Positions 7,549-16,059 of a DNA stretch of 64,000 nucleotides are shown in pieces. Source of the DNA: Xenorhabdus griffiniae (GTDB taxonomy: Bacteria > Pseudomonadota > Gammaproteobacteria > Enterobacterales > Enterobacteriaceae); the NCBI RefSeq assembly GCF_037265215.1, contig NZ_CP147737.1:4000001-4064000 (forward strand). Direction: 5' to 3'. Position numbers and translations under genes: made by a program. The notes under the pieces were generated by a model. The model made no database searches, was not told the origin of the DNA, and was given only the letters and a program-made list of their open reading frames with translations. Each line of letters opens with the position of its first letter. The first letter of the stretch is position 1.

Positions 7549-8725
7549 TTTTCACCTCCACAGACAACGATTGCAGCCGGGGCACACTCAGATCACTGAG
7601 AATGTCACCCAATGAAAAGGCCAGGGATTCAATCTCAGTGAATTCACGGTGTAGCTCACGCCCCAGATTTGAAAAAGAAAAGCGTGAGTACGGCCACGTT
7701 TTTTTAACCTGATAGTCCGTATTTTCCCGAAAGGCGCAGCGGATCAGGTTGCTGACATCCGTTTTGAGTGTCGCTATCTGTTCCTGGCTGTAGTTCGCCC
7801 TGTTCGCCACAAACAGCGTCACGGTTAGCGCGTGATAGGTTTCCGGCATGGGCAGGCACTGCATATCATCGCCATGCCCGTGATGCCCCTGATTGGTGAT
7901 ATAATCGTTAACCGCCTCAATAAACGGCTGGCTAATTACCCCTGAATCCAGCAACAGATACGCATTGGCGGTGCCTGCCCCACGGGGCGCATCATGCAGA
8001 AAGAAGATGCGATCAATACTCAATCCCGCAACGGCGGCAATCATACCGCGGTAAACCGCATCGGTATGATAGTTCCCCACCAGGTTATATTGGTTGCGGC
8101 AACGGTCACGTAAATCATCATCGGATTCCGCATCCGCGCCGGGGGTTAACAGCCAGCCTTCTTCATTCTGCACCCGCGCAATCCCGGAAACGGCCACAGG
8201 CAAAATGCGAAAATAACCGGGTGCCAGATTGAATGCGCCGCCTGCCACTTCGGCCGTTACAGGCAACAAAGCACTGCTGACCCCTTCGGCCATCACGACA
8301 CTTTCTGTGGTGCTGACCCGATAGATCTCGCCATTAATGCGCTCAGTCTGGATCACCGTTCCGGCGGGCACGGTCACCGCCGAAGCACCCGCCGATTTGT
8401 AAAAACGGATCACGCCCAGGGCTGCCGATGCGGGCTTGCGTTTTAGGTTAACGCCCCACGCGAACATATCCAGCCATGTGCCCGACGCGGTGGCCAGATA
8501 CATGTTTTTCAGTGTGACCTGAATCAATGCCTCTTTGAGCCACAACACAGGGCGCGTCACTATCGTGTTAATCAGCCGCCAGAACGGGGACATGCGCGAG
8601 GTGTTGGTCACCAAACCCGTGTCATCTACAACCCGGGCAAACGCGGCGGTGATTTCGGTTTCCGTGGTCGGCATCCCGCTGTCACGCAAGATCTTCTCAT
8701 AATCTATCGTCGGTTTAGTGTCCAT
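7535..8725 (-). CDS. Baseplate assembly protein J-like (gp47 family), about 396 aa
   Basis: The sequence has the baseplate J/gp47 signature: LYLATASGTWLDMFAWGVNLKRKPASAALG near residue 75, then GTVIQTERINGEIYRV and a central ESDDDLRDRCRNQYNLVGNYHTDAVYRG block. It forms the baseplate wedge of contractile tails. I place the start at ATG 8725 (MDTKPTID), just inside the upstream stop; an ATG at 8734 is possible. It overlaps its neighbours on both sides, consistent with one tail operon. Confidence 0.88.
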   Translation of the reverse strand: MDTKPTIDYEKILRDSGMPTTETEITAAFARVVDDTGLVTNTSRMSPFWRLINTIVTRPVLWLKEALIQVTLKNMYLATASGTWLDMFAWGVNLKRKPASAALGVIRFYKSAGASAVTVPAGTVIQTERINGEIYRVSTTESVVMAEGVSSALLPVTAEVAGGAFNLAPGYFRILPVAVSGIARVQNEEGWLLTPGADAESDDDLRDRCRNQYNLVGNYHTDAVYRGMIAAVAGLSIDRIFFLHDAPRGAGTANAYLLLDSGVISQPFIEAVNDYITNQGHHGHGDDMQCLPMPETYHALTVTLFVANRANYSQEQIATLKTDVSNLIRCAFRENTDYQVKKTWPYSRFSFSNLGRELHREFTEIESLAFSLGDILSDLSVPRLQSLSVEVKNGGV

Positions 8726-9050
8726 GCCCCACACTCACACTCAGGCGGCCAAAATCATAGGTTTCCGCCGTGATCCACAATTTAGTCGGCGACTCTTCGT
8801 TAATGATGACCGTGCCCGGCATAATCCGCTCGTCGTCTTCGACCAAAATTTCTATCTGGGTACGGATATCCGCCCGCAGGGTTGGGCTGCGCTCTGCCAC
8901 CAATTCCGTGGCCAGGCCACTTTCCAGAATGGCATGCACACAATCCTGACCGACTGATACGCGGTTATGGCAAAATTGCGGCTCGTTGCCTGAATTGAGC
9001 GTGAAATTACCGCCCGTGATCAACAGATCAATGTATTTCGGCTCATCCAT
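8715..9050 (-). CDS. DUF2590-like phage protein (gpW/gp25-like baseplate role), 111 aa
   Basis: MDEPKYIDLLITGGNFTLNSG and the central ILVEDDERIMPGTVIINEE read like the DUF2590 family found in HP1/K139-type tails, where it takes the position of the gp25-like baseplate wedge protein. The ATG at 9050 lies inside the end of the tape-measure gene; the longer frame to 9104 is an artefact of that overlap. No catalytic features. Confidence 0.7.
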   Translation of the reverse strand: MDEPKYIDLLITGGNFTLNSGNEPQFCHNRVSVGQDCVHAILESGLATELVAERSPTLRADIRTQIEILVEDDERIMPGTVIINEESPTKLWITAETYDFGRLSVSVGHGH

Positions 9051-11148
9051 AAGCCACCTGTTCCCACTCCGTAAGTTGTGCCGGTGTGACGTTACCCTTA
9101 ACATTCAGCGTCACATTTTCAATCCGGCGACTGTTATCCGTGATGGTCTGTGAATTCGTTGTTACCGCTTTCATCAGACCTTGCTTGCCAATGCCTTGCT
9201 TTTTCCCGCCCGTTAATACACCCTCGGTTTCGGGCGGCCGAATGGCTTTCACTGGCTGAGGCATTGCTTGAGGCTGTCCCTGCAAAATCCCATTGGGTGG
9301 GGCTATCAGTTTCTGGGTATTTTCCCCGATGCCCTGCACTGGAGCCGCCGCTTTTCCTGTCGGTTCAGTGACCGTCTTCTCAATGGCCTGGGTTTCAATA
9401 TTGATGCCCGGAATGTAGTTCAACTTGTCGATAATCCAATTATAGGCTTCGCCAAATGATCCTTTTAGCCAGTCCCATAAGCCACTAAAGAGATTGCTGA
9501 CACTGTCCACCATGCCGGAAAAGGTATCGGCCAATGAAAAATTGCTGAACCAGTTGCACAGGTTATCCCATGCTTCGCCAATCCAGGCAAAAACCTGACC
9601 AAAGATCTCCCCGACCCATTGCACATAAGCTGCGACCACCTTAAACGCTGTTGTGTTCATGATGGCCGCCTTGATGGTATCCCAATGCTTAATCAACAGG
9701 TAAATGCCGACAGCCAGCAACGCGATAGCGGCAATAATCAGTAAGATCGGCCACGTCATAAAACTGAAAGAGATCCCCGCCGAAAAAGCCGCAATCCTGA
9801 CAGCCAACAATACGCCCCGCAAAACCCGTAATGTAGTATTCCATGCAATAATAGCGGCGTTATAGAGCCACACCGACGCCGTGCCCAGTTTCATCACCAG
9901 TGTACAGGCCGCCCAAATTCCCTTAAGGCCAACCCAAATAAACTTAGACACGCCCATTACAATATTGGCCGCTGCCCCCGCCGCGGCAAAACTCAGTATG
10001 CCGACCGAAATATACCCGATCCAGCGGGCGATATTGGGAAACAGTTTCAGCCAGCGCACCAGTAATTGACTGGTATTCGCCATCCGGTTTACCAGTGACG
10101 CAACCGCAGGCAGCAGCGTTGAACCCACCGCAATGCGGATATTTTGCCAGATGACTTGCAGTCGTTCCCACGGGTTCGCCATCCGTTCGGCCATCTCCTG
10201 CGTGCGCTTCATACCATCATTCGCGCCCAGTGCCGTCATGTTCTTGCGCAGCACATCAACATTGCCGTAAAGCTGTTTGACCACCACGGCAGAATCCCCG
10301 AACGCGGCTTCAATTTCGGCTTGTGCTTTCAGGTTGCCTTCAATGCTTTTGCCGTATTTGGCCTGTAGTTTTTCCAGCATTTCCGGCATCGACAGCAATT
10401 TCCCGGAGGCGTTGGTAAAACTTAACCCCAGTTTCTTGCCGCTGGCTTCTGCATTGGTGATAAACGACTCATACGCGCCGCTGGCTTCACTGCCCAAGGA
10501 ACGCTGTAATTCCCCCAATACGGCCAACTGTTCATCAATGCCGACCCCAAACTGAGTCCCGGCCGCGCGTGCCCCTTCCATCTGATCCGCAATGTCGGTC
10601 ATGGACATGCCGAACGTTTTTGACATCACCACCGCCTTGCCGGCCAGTTCCTCAGCAAACTGGAGGTGCCCCACCGCGTTGGCCTGGCTGGCGAACTGCG
10701 CAAACATTTTCCCCATATAACTGGCGGTGTCGCTGGCACTGGATTTCAGGGCGGCGGCGGTCGTGTTGGCAATCTGGGTCATCTGGGGCAGATCACTTTG
10801 GGACAACACGCCGATCGCTTTGCTGATTTCCGATGTTGACTGCACAAACTCAATGGACGATTTGCCATACTGGGAACTAAACGTCATGGCATCTTTAGCG
10901 ACTTTCTCCATCACGCTGCTGTCAATGCCCTGCAAAGACGCTGATTTCAACGCCTCGTCCATTTCAATGGCCGGATCAAGAAATCCCTTGACAGACCAGA
11001 ACGAGGCGGCCAATCCCGCCCCGCCCACGGCCAATTTTCCAAAGGCATCCTGCGACGACTGGGCAAACCCGGACACCGCCGCCTGGGCTTTTGCCAGCGG
11101 TTGTGTGATCTTATCAATCAGGCTTAAGGTAAAATCTAACCCACTCAT
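9043..11148 (-). CDS. Tail tape measure protein, 701 aa
   Basis: The N-terminal 330 residues match the TP901-type tape-measure core: long helices, SVMEKVAKDAMTFSSQYGKSS, and repeated A/Q/S-rich segments. Several strongly hydrophobic segments follow between about residues 365 and 495. The C-terminal part includes WDNLCNWFSNFSLADTFSGM and a polar end. It sets tail length and helps channel DNA through the inner membrane. At 701 residues it is shorter than P2 gpT (about 815). Its ATG overlaps the stop of the -1 frame chaperone extension (ATGA), so translation of the two is coupled. Confidence 0.9.
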   Translation of the reverse strand: MSGLDFTLSLIDKITQPLAKAQAAVSGFAQSSQDAFGKLAVGGAGLAASFWSVKGFLDPAIEMDEALKSASLQGIDSSVMEKVAKDAMTFSSQYGKSSIEFVQSTSEISKAIGVLSQSDLPQMTQIANTTAAALKSSASDTASYMGKMFAQFASQANAVGHLQFAEELAGKAVVMSKTFGMSMTDIADQMEGARAAGTQFGVGIDEQLAVLGELQRSLGSEASGAYESFITNAEASGKKLGLSFTNASGKLLSMPEMLEKLQAKYGKSIEGNLKAQAEIEAAFGDSAVVVKQLYGNVDVLRKNMTALGANDGMKRTQEMAERMANPWERLQVIWQNIRIAVGSTLLPAVASLVNRMANTSQLLVRWLKLFPNIARWIGYISVGILSFAAAGAAANIVMGVSKFIWVGLKGIWAACTLVMKLGTASVWLYNAAIIAWNTTLRVLRGVLLAVRIAAFSAGISFSFMTWPILLIIAAIALLAVGIYLLIKHWDTIKAAIMNTTAFKVVAAYVQWVGEIFGQVFAWIGEAWDNLCNWFSNFSLADTFSGMVDSVSNLFSGLWDWLKGSFGEAYNWIIDKLNYIPGINIETQAIEKTVTEPTGKAAAPVQGIGENTQKLIAPPNGILQGQPQAMPQPVKAIRPPETEGVLTGGKKQGIGKQGLMKAVTTNSQTITDNSRRIENVTLNVKGNVTPAQLTEWEQVAYG

Positions 11149-11341
11149 GGTTCACCCTTGAACGCCAATGCAATGCCATTTGCCGTCGCAATACGCATAT
11201 TTTCCCAATAACGATTATCCAGCCAAATAGCCCGGGCTAAATTGTCCGTATTATCTTTTTCATTCGGTAAATAATGACGGCGTAATATTAAAGCCTGCTC
11301 AAATAAACTCTGGTCAATGGCCTTAACCCGTGTATTTAGTT
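11145..11341 (-). CDS. Tail chaperone extension made by -1 frameshift (P2 E'/lambda GT type)
   Basis: After the slippery site the -1 frame runs 64 codons from CTA (11339) to TGA (11147-11145). It has no start codon of its own near its beginning, and reads LNTRVKAIDQSLFEQALILRRHYL, then DNLARAIWLDNRYWENMRIATANG, like the DUF6890 proteins that sit here in HP1-like phages. Fused to the upstream 87 codons it gives a product of about 152 residues. In contractile and siphophage tails the longer form recruits the tape measure. It ends by overlapping the tape-measure ATG. Confidence 0.8.
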
Positions 11342-11602
11342 TTTTATTTCGATGTCCAGTTTAGGCGCATATGCCGAATTGACGCGCTCGACAATCTGCA
11401 TGGCCGCACCGGGGATTTGCAGGAACTCATCCAGCACGGCTTTAGACGCAGGCTGCACAATGCGGCGCAAATAAGTGACAATGGGCACAATCTTATTCTC
11501 CAGTGTCATATCATTAATCATGCTGTTATAGGCGATAATATTCGGTTCAAATTGAATTTCCGTTTCACCAATCATTAACGTGATCATTTTATTTTCTTTC
11601 AT
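11336..11602 (-). CDS. Putative tail assembly chaperone (P2 E/lambda G analogue), 88 aa
   Basis: A small protein (ITLMIGETEIQFEPNIIAYNSMIND...) directly upstream of the tape-measure gene, the place of the tail assembly chaperone in nearly all long-tailed phages. The last codons are ATA AAA AAC TAA, with the heptamer A AAA AAC in the coding phase. The start may be ATG 11602 or the internal ATG 11587 (MITLMIGE). It overlaps the end of the Rz1-like gene by 14 bases. Confidence 0.82.
   Translation of the reverse strand: MKENKMITLMIGETEIQFEPNIIAYNSMINDMTLENKIVPIVTYLRRIVQPASKAVLDEFLQIPGAAMQIVERVNSAYAPKLDIEIKN
11339..11345 (-). promoter_or_regulatory. Programmed -1 frameshift slippery heptamer A AAA AAC
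   Basis: Reading the minus strand, codons ATA AAA AAC TAA place A AAA AAC (11345-11339) in X XXY YYZ phase, immediately before the zero-frame stop. Slipping back one base gives AAA AAA CTA AAT, which is open for 64 codons. The count from 11339 to 11145 is 195 bases, an exact number of codons. Confidence 0.85.
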
Positions 11603-11888
11603 AAGTTAATTCCTTTCGTTTATTGATTTCATCCACTAATTGATTATGCCGGGCGGCGCAATGGCCATAGAGTTGGATATAATCAATTAAAATATTGGCT
11701 AAATTATTTCCGGTCATTCCCGCCAATCGGGGTAACCGTTCCTGGCAGGGGGTCAGTAAGTTTTCCTGATAAGGTTCGTTCAATACGGTCGGCTGTCTCG
11801 TTGTACATCCTGACAAACTCAGGGCTAACGCACACAGCAGTAAAAACAGGCTTAACCACCTCAGTACGTATTTCTCTGGGGGCAGCAT
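11589..11888 (-). CDS. Outer-membrane spanin (Rz1-like lipoprotein), 99 aa
   Basis: The N-terminus has a basic start, a hydrophobic run (WLSLFLLLCALALS) and the lipobox LSGC, giving a lipoprotein of about 70 mature residues. Its first two thirds (11888-11704) lie in another frame inside the inner-spanin gene, and it extends 115 bases past it. With the inner spanin it would fuse the two membranes in the final step of lysis. The hallmark is the overlapping frame pair directly downstream of holin and endolysin. Confidence 0.8.
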   Translation of the reverse strand: MLPPEKYVLRWLSLFLLLCALALSLSGCTTRQPTVLNEPYQENLLTPCQERLPRLAGMTGNNLANILIDYIQLYGHCAARHNQLVDEINKRKELTYERK

Positions 11889-12096
11889 GGGCGATTTCCT
11901 CCAGTTTGCCTTCCAATTGCCGGGCGGCGGCGCTGGAAATGGCCTGCAATTCCTGCCGGAGGGTCTGTCCGGTTTTCGCCGCTGCCCGCGTGATGTTCAG
12001 TTCCATGCTGTCACGGTAATAATGGTTAACGCGCCAGCCCGCAACGAACGCCAATGCCACGATGAGGAAATAGAGCGTCCGCACCTTAAGCATCAT
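11704..12096 (-). CDS. Inner-membrane spanin (Rz-like), 130 aa
   Basis: A single N-terminal membrane segment (LYFLIVALAFVAGW) is followed by a helical periplasmic domain (RAAAKTGQTLRQELQAISSAAARQ...), the architecture of Rz-type i-spanins. The gene overlaps the endolysin stop by 4 bases and contains the start of the outer spanin. Order holin, endolysin, Rz, Rz1 is complete. Confidence 0.78.
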   Translation of the reverse strand: MMLKVRTLYFLIVALAFVAGWRVNHYYRDSMELNITRAAAKTGQTLRQELQAISSAAARQLEGKLEEIAHAAPREIRTEVVKPVFTAVCVSPEFVRMYNETADRIERTLSGKLTDPLPGTVTPIGGNDRK

Positions 12097-12431
12097 TTCA
12101 CCCCGTTATGTGCCAGCGAGAAATGATTGCCATCGGGACGGGAAAAGCGCCCGCCCCATGTCCCGCCCAGGGATTCCCAATATTCCCCCAATGGCAAGTA
12201 CGCCTCGCTACGGGTCTGGTATTTGCCCTGGATAAACAGGTTAAGATCAACCGCTAAACGTTGGGTATGCAGGCTATTAGCAATACCTGTCCCTTTTTGC
12301 GCATTCAGCTTCGCCTGCTCCGGTGTCCGGTAAGCCTCCCCGAACGTCACGCGGTAACCGCGTTCGTCCGCCCATAAGATCAATTGAGCCATCAGGACGG
12401 CAAATAACTGCTGTTTTTCACTCAGTGTCAT
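12093..12431 (-). CDS. Endolysin, M15-family L-Ala-D-Glu peptidase, 112 aa
   Basis: The product has the M15/VanY-like zinc-peptidase pattern: SLHTQRLAVDLNLF near residue 53 supplies the S-x-H-(x)6-D metal site, and the C-terminal DGNHFSLAHN supplies the second metal His. It begins MTLSEKQQLFAVLMAQLILWADERGY, as in phage endolysins of this type, and has no signal peptide, so it would need the adjacent holin to reach peptidoglycan. It cuts peptide stems of murein. Four-base overlaps join it to holin and spanin genes. Confidence 0.85.
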   Translation of the reverse strand: MTLSEKQQLFAVLMAQLILWADERGYRVTFGEAYRTPEQAKLNAQKGTGIANSLHTQRLAVDLNLFIQGKYQTRSEAYLPLGEYWESLGGTWGGRFSRPDGNHFSLAHNGVK

Positions 12432-12721
12432 TTCTTTAGCTTCCCTGTCAGCAATGCGCTGCCGCGCTTACGTAACCAGACCTCAATGAGCTGATAGCCG
12501 GCAATGCCCAATGCGCTGCCAATGCCGGTCACCGCTATCGGGCTGATACCCGGCCACCAAATCAACAAGGCGCCTGCCATCACCGACACCGCAGAACCCA
12601 GGATCACGCGACCGATAAATAGCCGTAACGTAATGGGTTCGTGGCCTGTCAGCATCTTGCCTAACGCAATCAGTGCCCCCAATAGCACCAGCGTCACAAA
12701 GGTTTTCTCATGTTCTTCCAT
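12428..12721 (-). CDS. Phage holin (LydA-like), 97 aa
   Basis: Three hydrophobic segments are visible at about residues 8-24, 34-55 and 60-80, with a basic C-terminus (RKRGSALLTGKLKK), as in LydA/class I holins. It lies directly upstream of the M15 endolysin with a 4-base overlap. It would time lysis by making inner-membrane holes. Confidence 0.78.
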   Translation of the reverse strand: MEEHEKTFVTLVLLGALIALGKMLTGHEPITLRLFIGRVILGSAVSVMAGALLIWWPGISPIAVTGIGSALGIAGYQLIEVWLRKRGSALLTGKLKK

Positions 12722-12733
12722 GAACTGCCATCC

Positions 12734-13189
12734 CTAGCCAATCAGGCTTTGAGTCAATTCCGCTTCCAGATAGGGAATGCCATTGATACGCACAAAGTCG
12801 GGTGACGTCACCACAAACTTGACTTTGTGGGTCATGACGCTGCCCCCTTTCGGATCAACGTCCAAAATATCGCTGACAATCAGTTTGCAGCCGTAGGCTT
12901 CAACCTTGATCTCTTCATTGCCTGCCTTAGCATACCACATCAGGTCAACGGGCTGAATCCCGCGCCATGATCCCGCCGAACGGGCTTTGGCGGTGACAAT
13001 CGCCAGATATTTGGTGCTGAGTTCAATTTCCCCCTCCGCCGCGACATCCCCGGCAATATAGCCATCCGGTACGCCCTGGGTCTGGGCGGCGGCGGTGTTG
13101 TCGGTAATGGACAGGTTGACCTTTTCAGCATGAACCAGATCCCCGTCCATATTAAAATCTATCGACTGGCCTGATATCCGTTTGCTCAT
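12734..13189 (-). CDS. DUF2597-like phage tail tube protein, 151 aa
   Basis: MSKRISGQSIDFNMDGDLVHAEKVNLSITDN and the VTSPDFVRINGIPYLEAE end match the DUF2597 family that follows the DUF2586 sheath in HP1-like phages. A tube role is inferred from this position. Its start overlaps the sheath stop by 4 bases. Confidence 0.75.
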   Translation of the reverse strand: MSKRISGQSIDFNMDGDLVHAEKVNLSITDNTAAAQTQGVPDGYIAGDVAAEGEIELSTKYLAIVTAKARSAGSWRGIQPVDLMWYAKAGNEEIKVEAYGCKLIVSDILDVDPKGGSVMTHKVKFVVTSPDFVRINGIPYLEAELTQSLIG

Positions 13190-14307
13190 GCGCTTTTCTC
13201 CAGACTGCTATCCAGCAACAGACTCACTGAAATACCTTTCGGACATTCATAGGTGCGGATAGTGATATAAATTTCCACCGTGTTTTTATTGCGCCAGGTG
13301 ATAGCGACATCCCCCTCTTTCGGTGACTTCACTTCGCCGGGGAACGTCACCCCGTTAATGTCGGTACTACGTGACATTTCACGTAACGTGCGGGCAAAGT
13401 AAGCCTGGTGTGTTGCCACACTGCCCGGCGTACTGTTTAGACTCCGGTCGGCAATTTTGGCAATCGCCTGCAACCGCACCCGGCGCGCCACTTTATCGAC
13501 GACGCGCAGATTTTCGATGCTCTGGTAGTCCCCGCCTTCCACGTCCAGGGTGCGGCCATCTGACCAGTACAACCCGTCATAATCGGGATACCACATTGGC
13601 ACGCTGAAACGCAGTTTTTCCAGTGCCTGCAAGGTCGCCAGATCAATCGGCTGGCCTGTGCCATCCAACGGAAAATCGGTTGACCCTAAATCCATCAGGG
13701 CACCTGTCTGTACCCGTGCGGGACTGTCGGCCACAGTGACGGCACGGTGACACAAACGCCCGGCCAGTACGCCCGCCTCATTCCCCCACAGGCACGGCAC
13801 CAGTTGCACTGAGGGCACAGCCTCACCCTTTTGCAGTTCGGCCAGACGGGTGACATAATCCGCCCACGGCTCTTTGGATTGTGGGCTATCCACGGCCAGG
13901 ATCGCCCACTGCCAGCGGCCAAACTTGGCGATGGTGTTGGCACGCAGGGTTTGCGCGGCCTTGATCATGGCTTTATTGGCACCGACCGTCAGGACATAGC
14001 CCTCAACGCTGGCGACCGTCTGCGCCGCGGTCACGGCCTCGATAAAGGCCAGTTCATCCGCCGATTCCGGCAGAATATGGACATAGCCCGACCAGTTTTG
14101 CCCCGCGTTTGCCATCGCTGCCAGAACATGGCGTTTGAGCGCGGTGTTTGCCGTGCCCAGCACGGCATCAAAGTCTGTCTGGGTATTGACAGAGAGCGTC
14201 TTGCCGACGTGGGTTTTTCCCGCCCCGACAAAGAGCAATACCCGTTCAATCTCCTGGGTTTCGCCTTGCAGTTGGTTAACCTGGTTAACCTGAACATGTG
14301 GCCACAT
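13186..14307 (-). CDS. Phage tail sheath protein (DUF2586-like), 373 aa
   Basis: The length and features (LLFVGAGKTHVGKTLSVNTQTDFDAVLG near residue 25; PMWYPDYDGLYWSDGRTL around residue 235; C-terminal beta segment VEIYITIRTYECPKG) are those of DUF2586 sheath proteins of HP1/Mu-like contractile tails. The GAGKTHVGK string looks like a P-loop but lies in the usual sheath N-terminal domain and is not a nucleotide site. It shares 4 bases with the tube gene. Confidence 0.82.
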   Translation of the reverse strand: MWPHVQVNQVNQLQGETQEIERVLLFVGAGKTHVGKTLSVNTQTDFDAVLGTANTALKRHVLAAMANAGQNWSGYVHILPESADELAFIEAVTAAQTVASVEGYVLTVGANKAMIKAAQTLRANTIAKFGRWQWAILAVDSPQSKEPWADYVTRLAELQKGEAVPSVQLVPCLWGNEAGVLAGRLCHRAVTVADSPARVQTGALMDLGSTDFPLDGTGQPIDLATLQALEKLRFSVPMWYPDYDGLYWSDGRTLDVEGGDYQSIENLRVVDKVARRVRLQAIAKIADRSLNSTPGSVATHQAYFARTLREMSRSTDINGVTFPGEVKSPKEGDVAITWRNKNTVEIYITIRTYECPKGISVSLLLDSSLEKSA

Positions 14308-14336
14308 AATTTAATTTCATTCCTTAATTAAGGCGT

Positions 14337-15011
14337 TTATCCTGCGCCGTACCCAATCCCTTGTAACTGGCGTTCCAGCGCCTTGCTGAATTCTTCATCA
14401 TTCATACCCAAGAACGCGCGGGCAGGGATCGTAATTTCCCATTGGCTTTTGATGGTTTCGCCACTTAATATGCGGATCATGGTTCCGGCCTGAATAAATT
14501 TCATATTGGCAGTAATCTCCTTGATTGGGGGTTTACGCCAGCGTTTCCCTTTTTTGACTTTATAGCCTAAGTCACGCAACTTCTTTGCTTGCCCGATGGT
14601 CGCCATCCGTTCACGGTCAACGTTCTTTTTCACCTGCTGTCGGCTAACCTGAACATTCATCCCGTATTGCTGTGCATAACCCACAACACCCGCAGGCACT
14701 GACTGGCTGCCATTCCGGTAATGCCCGCCTTGCAGATAAACCCGCACCGCGTCAATTTCCGGCATTTCCCTGATATGCAACAGCTTCGGCATATTCCTGA
14801 GCATCTTCTGTCGCCTTGGGCTTTTTCTGGCAGGCCAGCTTTCGCCTTCGGGTGATCGCTGGTTGCGTACATTGCGCTTGGCGGCATCAATCAGCCCATA
14901 TTTGGCAATGCGCCATAACAAGCGCTGGCGCTTTTTTTCCGGCAGATCAAGGCTGCGCAACTCATCTTGCAATTTCTTAAGCTGGTTGCGGTTTAACTGA
15001 CCGTGGATCAT
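14337..15011 (-). CDS. Virion morphogenesis/tail completion protein (gpS-like), 224 aa
   Basis: LDLPEKKRQRLLWRIAKYGLIDAAKRNVRNQRSPEG near residue 20 is the signature of the P2 gpS virion morphogenesis family. A basic central region and IPARAFLGMNDEE near the end support this. These proteins terminate the tail for joining to the head. It overlaps the gpR-like gene by 4 bases. Confidence 0.85.
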   Translation of the reverse strand: MIHGQLNRNQLKKLQDELRSLDLPEKKRQRLLWRIAKYGLIDAAKRNVRNQRSPEGESWPARKSPRRQKMLRNMPKLLHIREMPEIDAVRVYLQGGHYRNGSQSVPAGVVGYAQQYGMNVQVSRQQVKKNVDRERMATIGQAKKLRDLGYKVKKGKRWRKPPIKEITANMKFIQAGTMIRILSGETIKSQWEITIPARAFLGMNDEEFSKALERQLQGIGYGAG

Positions 15012-15508
15012 ATCGGGCGTTTCCCAATCTGGGCACCCGTCTCATCCACACTGTGCACCGCGCCTTGTTCAGCGAACCAGACTTCGGACTCGGCCAGTGA
15101 CCAGCGCTTGCCATCAAACGGGATCATGCCTTTTGGATCTTCCCGTATCACCACGGGTTCAGCCAGCGACAGCGACACCACGACAACCGCCGTATTGCCG
15201 TCCACTTCAACGGTCAATGTCGGTTGTTCCTGCTCGACATTGACATCATTAAAACTGTCTCCCTGCGCGGTTAACCATACGTCAATCAACAAGGGAATAT
15301 TGCGCGGATCACACTCCCTGTAGGGGAAGCGTCCCCAGGCAATCACTGCCTCATATTGCTGGACAAACATCTGGTATTGCCCCAGCCCTAAATCCCGTTG
15401 CGCCGGAATAAAGCGGATTTCATCCATTTCACTGGTAAATTCCGTCTCACAAAGGCGGGCAGGCAGGTTTTCCCGTAAAAAAGCCGTCAATTGCTGCAAT
15501 TTGCTCAT
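15008..15508 (-). CDS. Tail completion protein (gpR-like), 166 aa
   Basis: The N-terminal helix (LQQLTAFLRENLPARL) and the central YEAVIAWGRFPYRECDPRNIPLLIDVWL block are typical of P2 gpR. The end carries FDGKRWSLAESEVWFAE. It lies between the head completion and gpS-like genes with 4-base overlaps on both sides. Confidence 0.8.
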   Translation of the reverse strand: MSKLQQLTAFLRENLPARLCETEFTSEMDEIRFIPAQRDLGLGQYQMFVQQYEAVIAWGRFPYRECDPRNIPLLIDVWLTAQGDSFNDVNVEQEQPTLTVEVDGNTAVVVVSLSLAEPVVIREDPKGMIPFDGKRWSLAESEVWFAEQGAVHSVDETGAQIGKRPI

Positions 15509-15957
15509 ATTGAACGCACCGTGACACGTTTATGCCCTTTCATATTGCGCAGTACCACGGCAGCTTCTGCCAGCAGGCGGGTGCGCACTTCCGGGCTTTC
15601 CTGTCCCGGATTGGGGGCACGGCTAACCAGTGACGTATATTCGCCCAATAGATCGGCTTTAGCCCGGGCATACACCGCTTTTTTATACTGGCTGACCAGG
15701 GCGTTACTCCCGTTGATGGTAATGCCTGCTACATCTGCTGCCCGCTGATAACCTTTGGCCTGCAAACGTGATCTCAGGCGCTGTAAATCCAGATTGATCT
15801 CGGCCACGGTCGCCAGCAATGCATTGGCTAACATATCGTTATCTAAGTCCGCAGGCAGCCTGCGATTGACCTGAAATTCCCGCAAATTCAAATCCGGCCA
15901 AAAGCCATCATTGGTCAATGGGGCGTCCCGGTAATCCACGGTATTGCCATTAAACAT
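15505..15957 (-). CDS. Head completion/stabilisation protein (gpL-like), 150 aa
   Basis: The start is ATG 15957 (MFNGNTVDYRDAP), preceded by GGGAGG; the longer frame to 16029 lacks a good site. The WPDLNLREFQVNRRLPADLDNDMLANALLATVAEIN block is the gpL signature. gpL seals the filled head before tail joining. Confidence 0.85.
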   Translation of the reverse strand: MFNGNTVDYRDAPLTNDGFWPDLNLREFQVNRRLPADLDNDMLANALLATVAEINLDLQRLRSRLQAKGYQRAADVAGITINGSNALVSQYKKAVYARAKADLLGEYTSLVSRAPNPGQESPEVRTRLLAEAAVVLRNMKGHKRVTVRSI

Positions 15958-16059
15958 CGTGTTCCTCCCTGAAAAAAAGCGGGCTGTCCGGTTTCCACGG
16001 CCATCAGCAATCAATTGCCCTGCCTCCACCGCGCCCGCTCCGGCTTGCGGTAGTCGTTG

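Noticed and set aside
13186-14307. P-loop ATPase, from GAGKTHVGK
   Set aside because: No Walker B or other ATPase motifs; the string lies in the N-terminal domain usual for DUF2586 sheath proteins.
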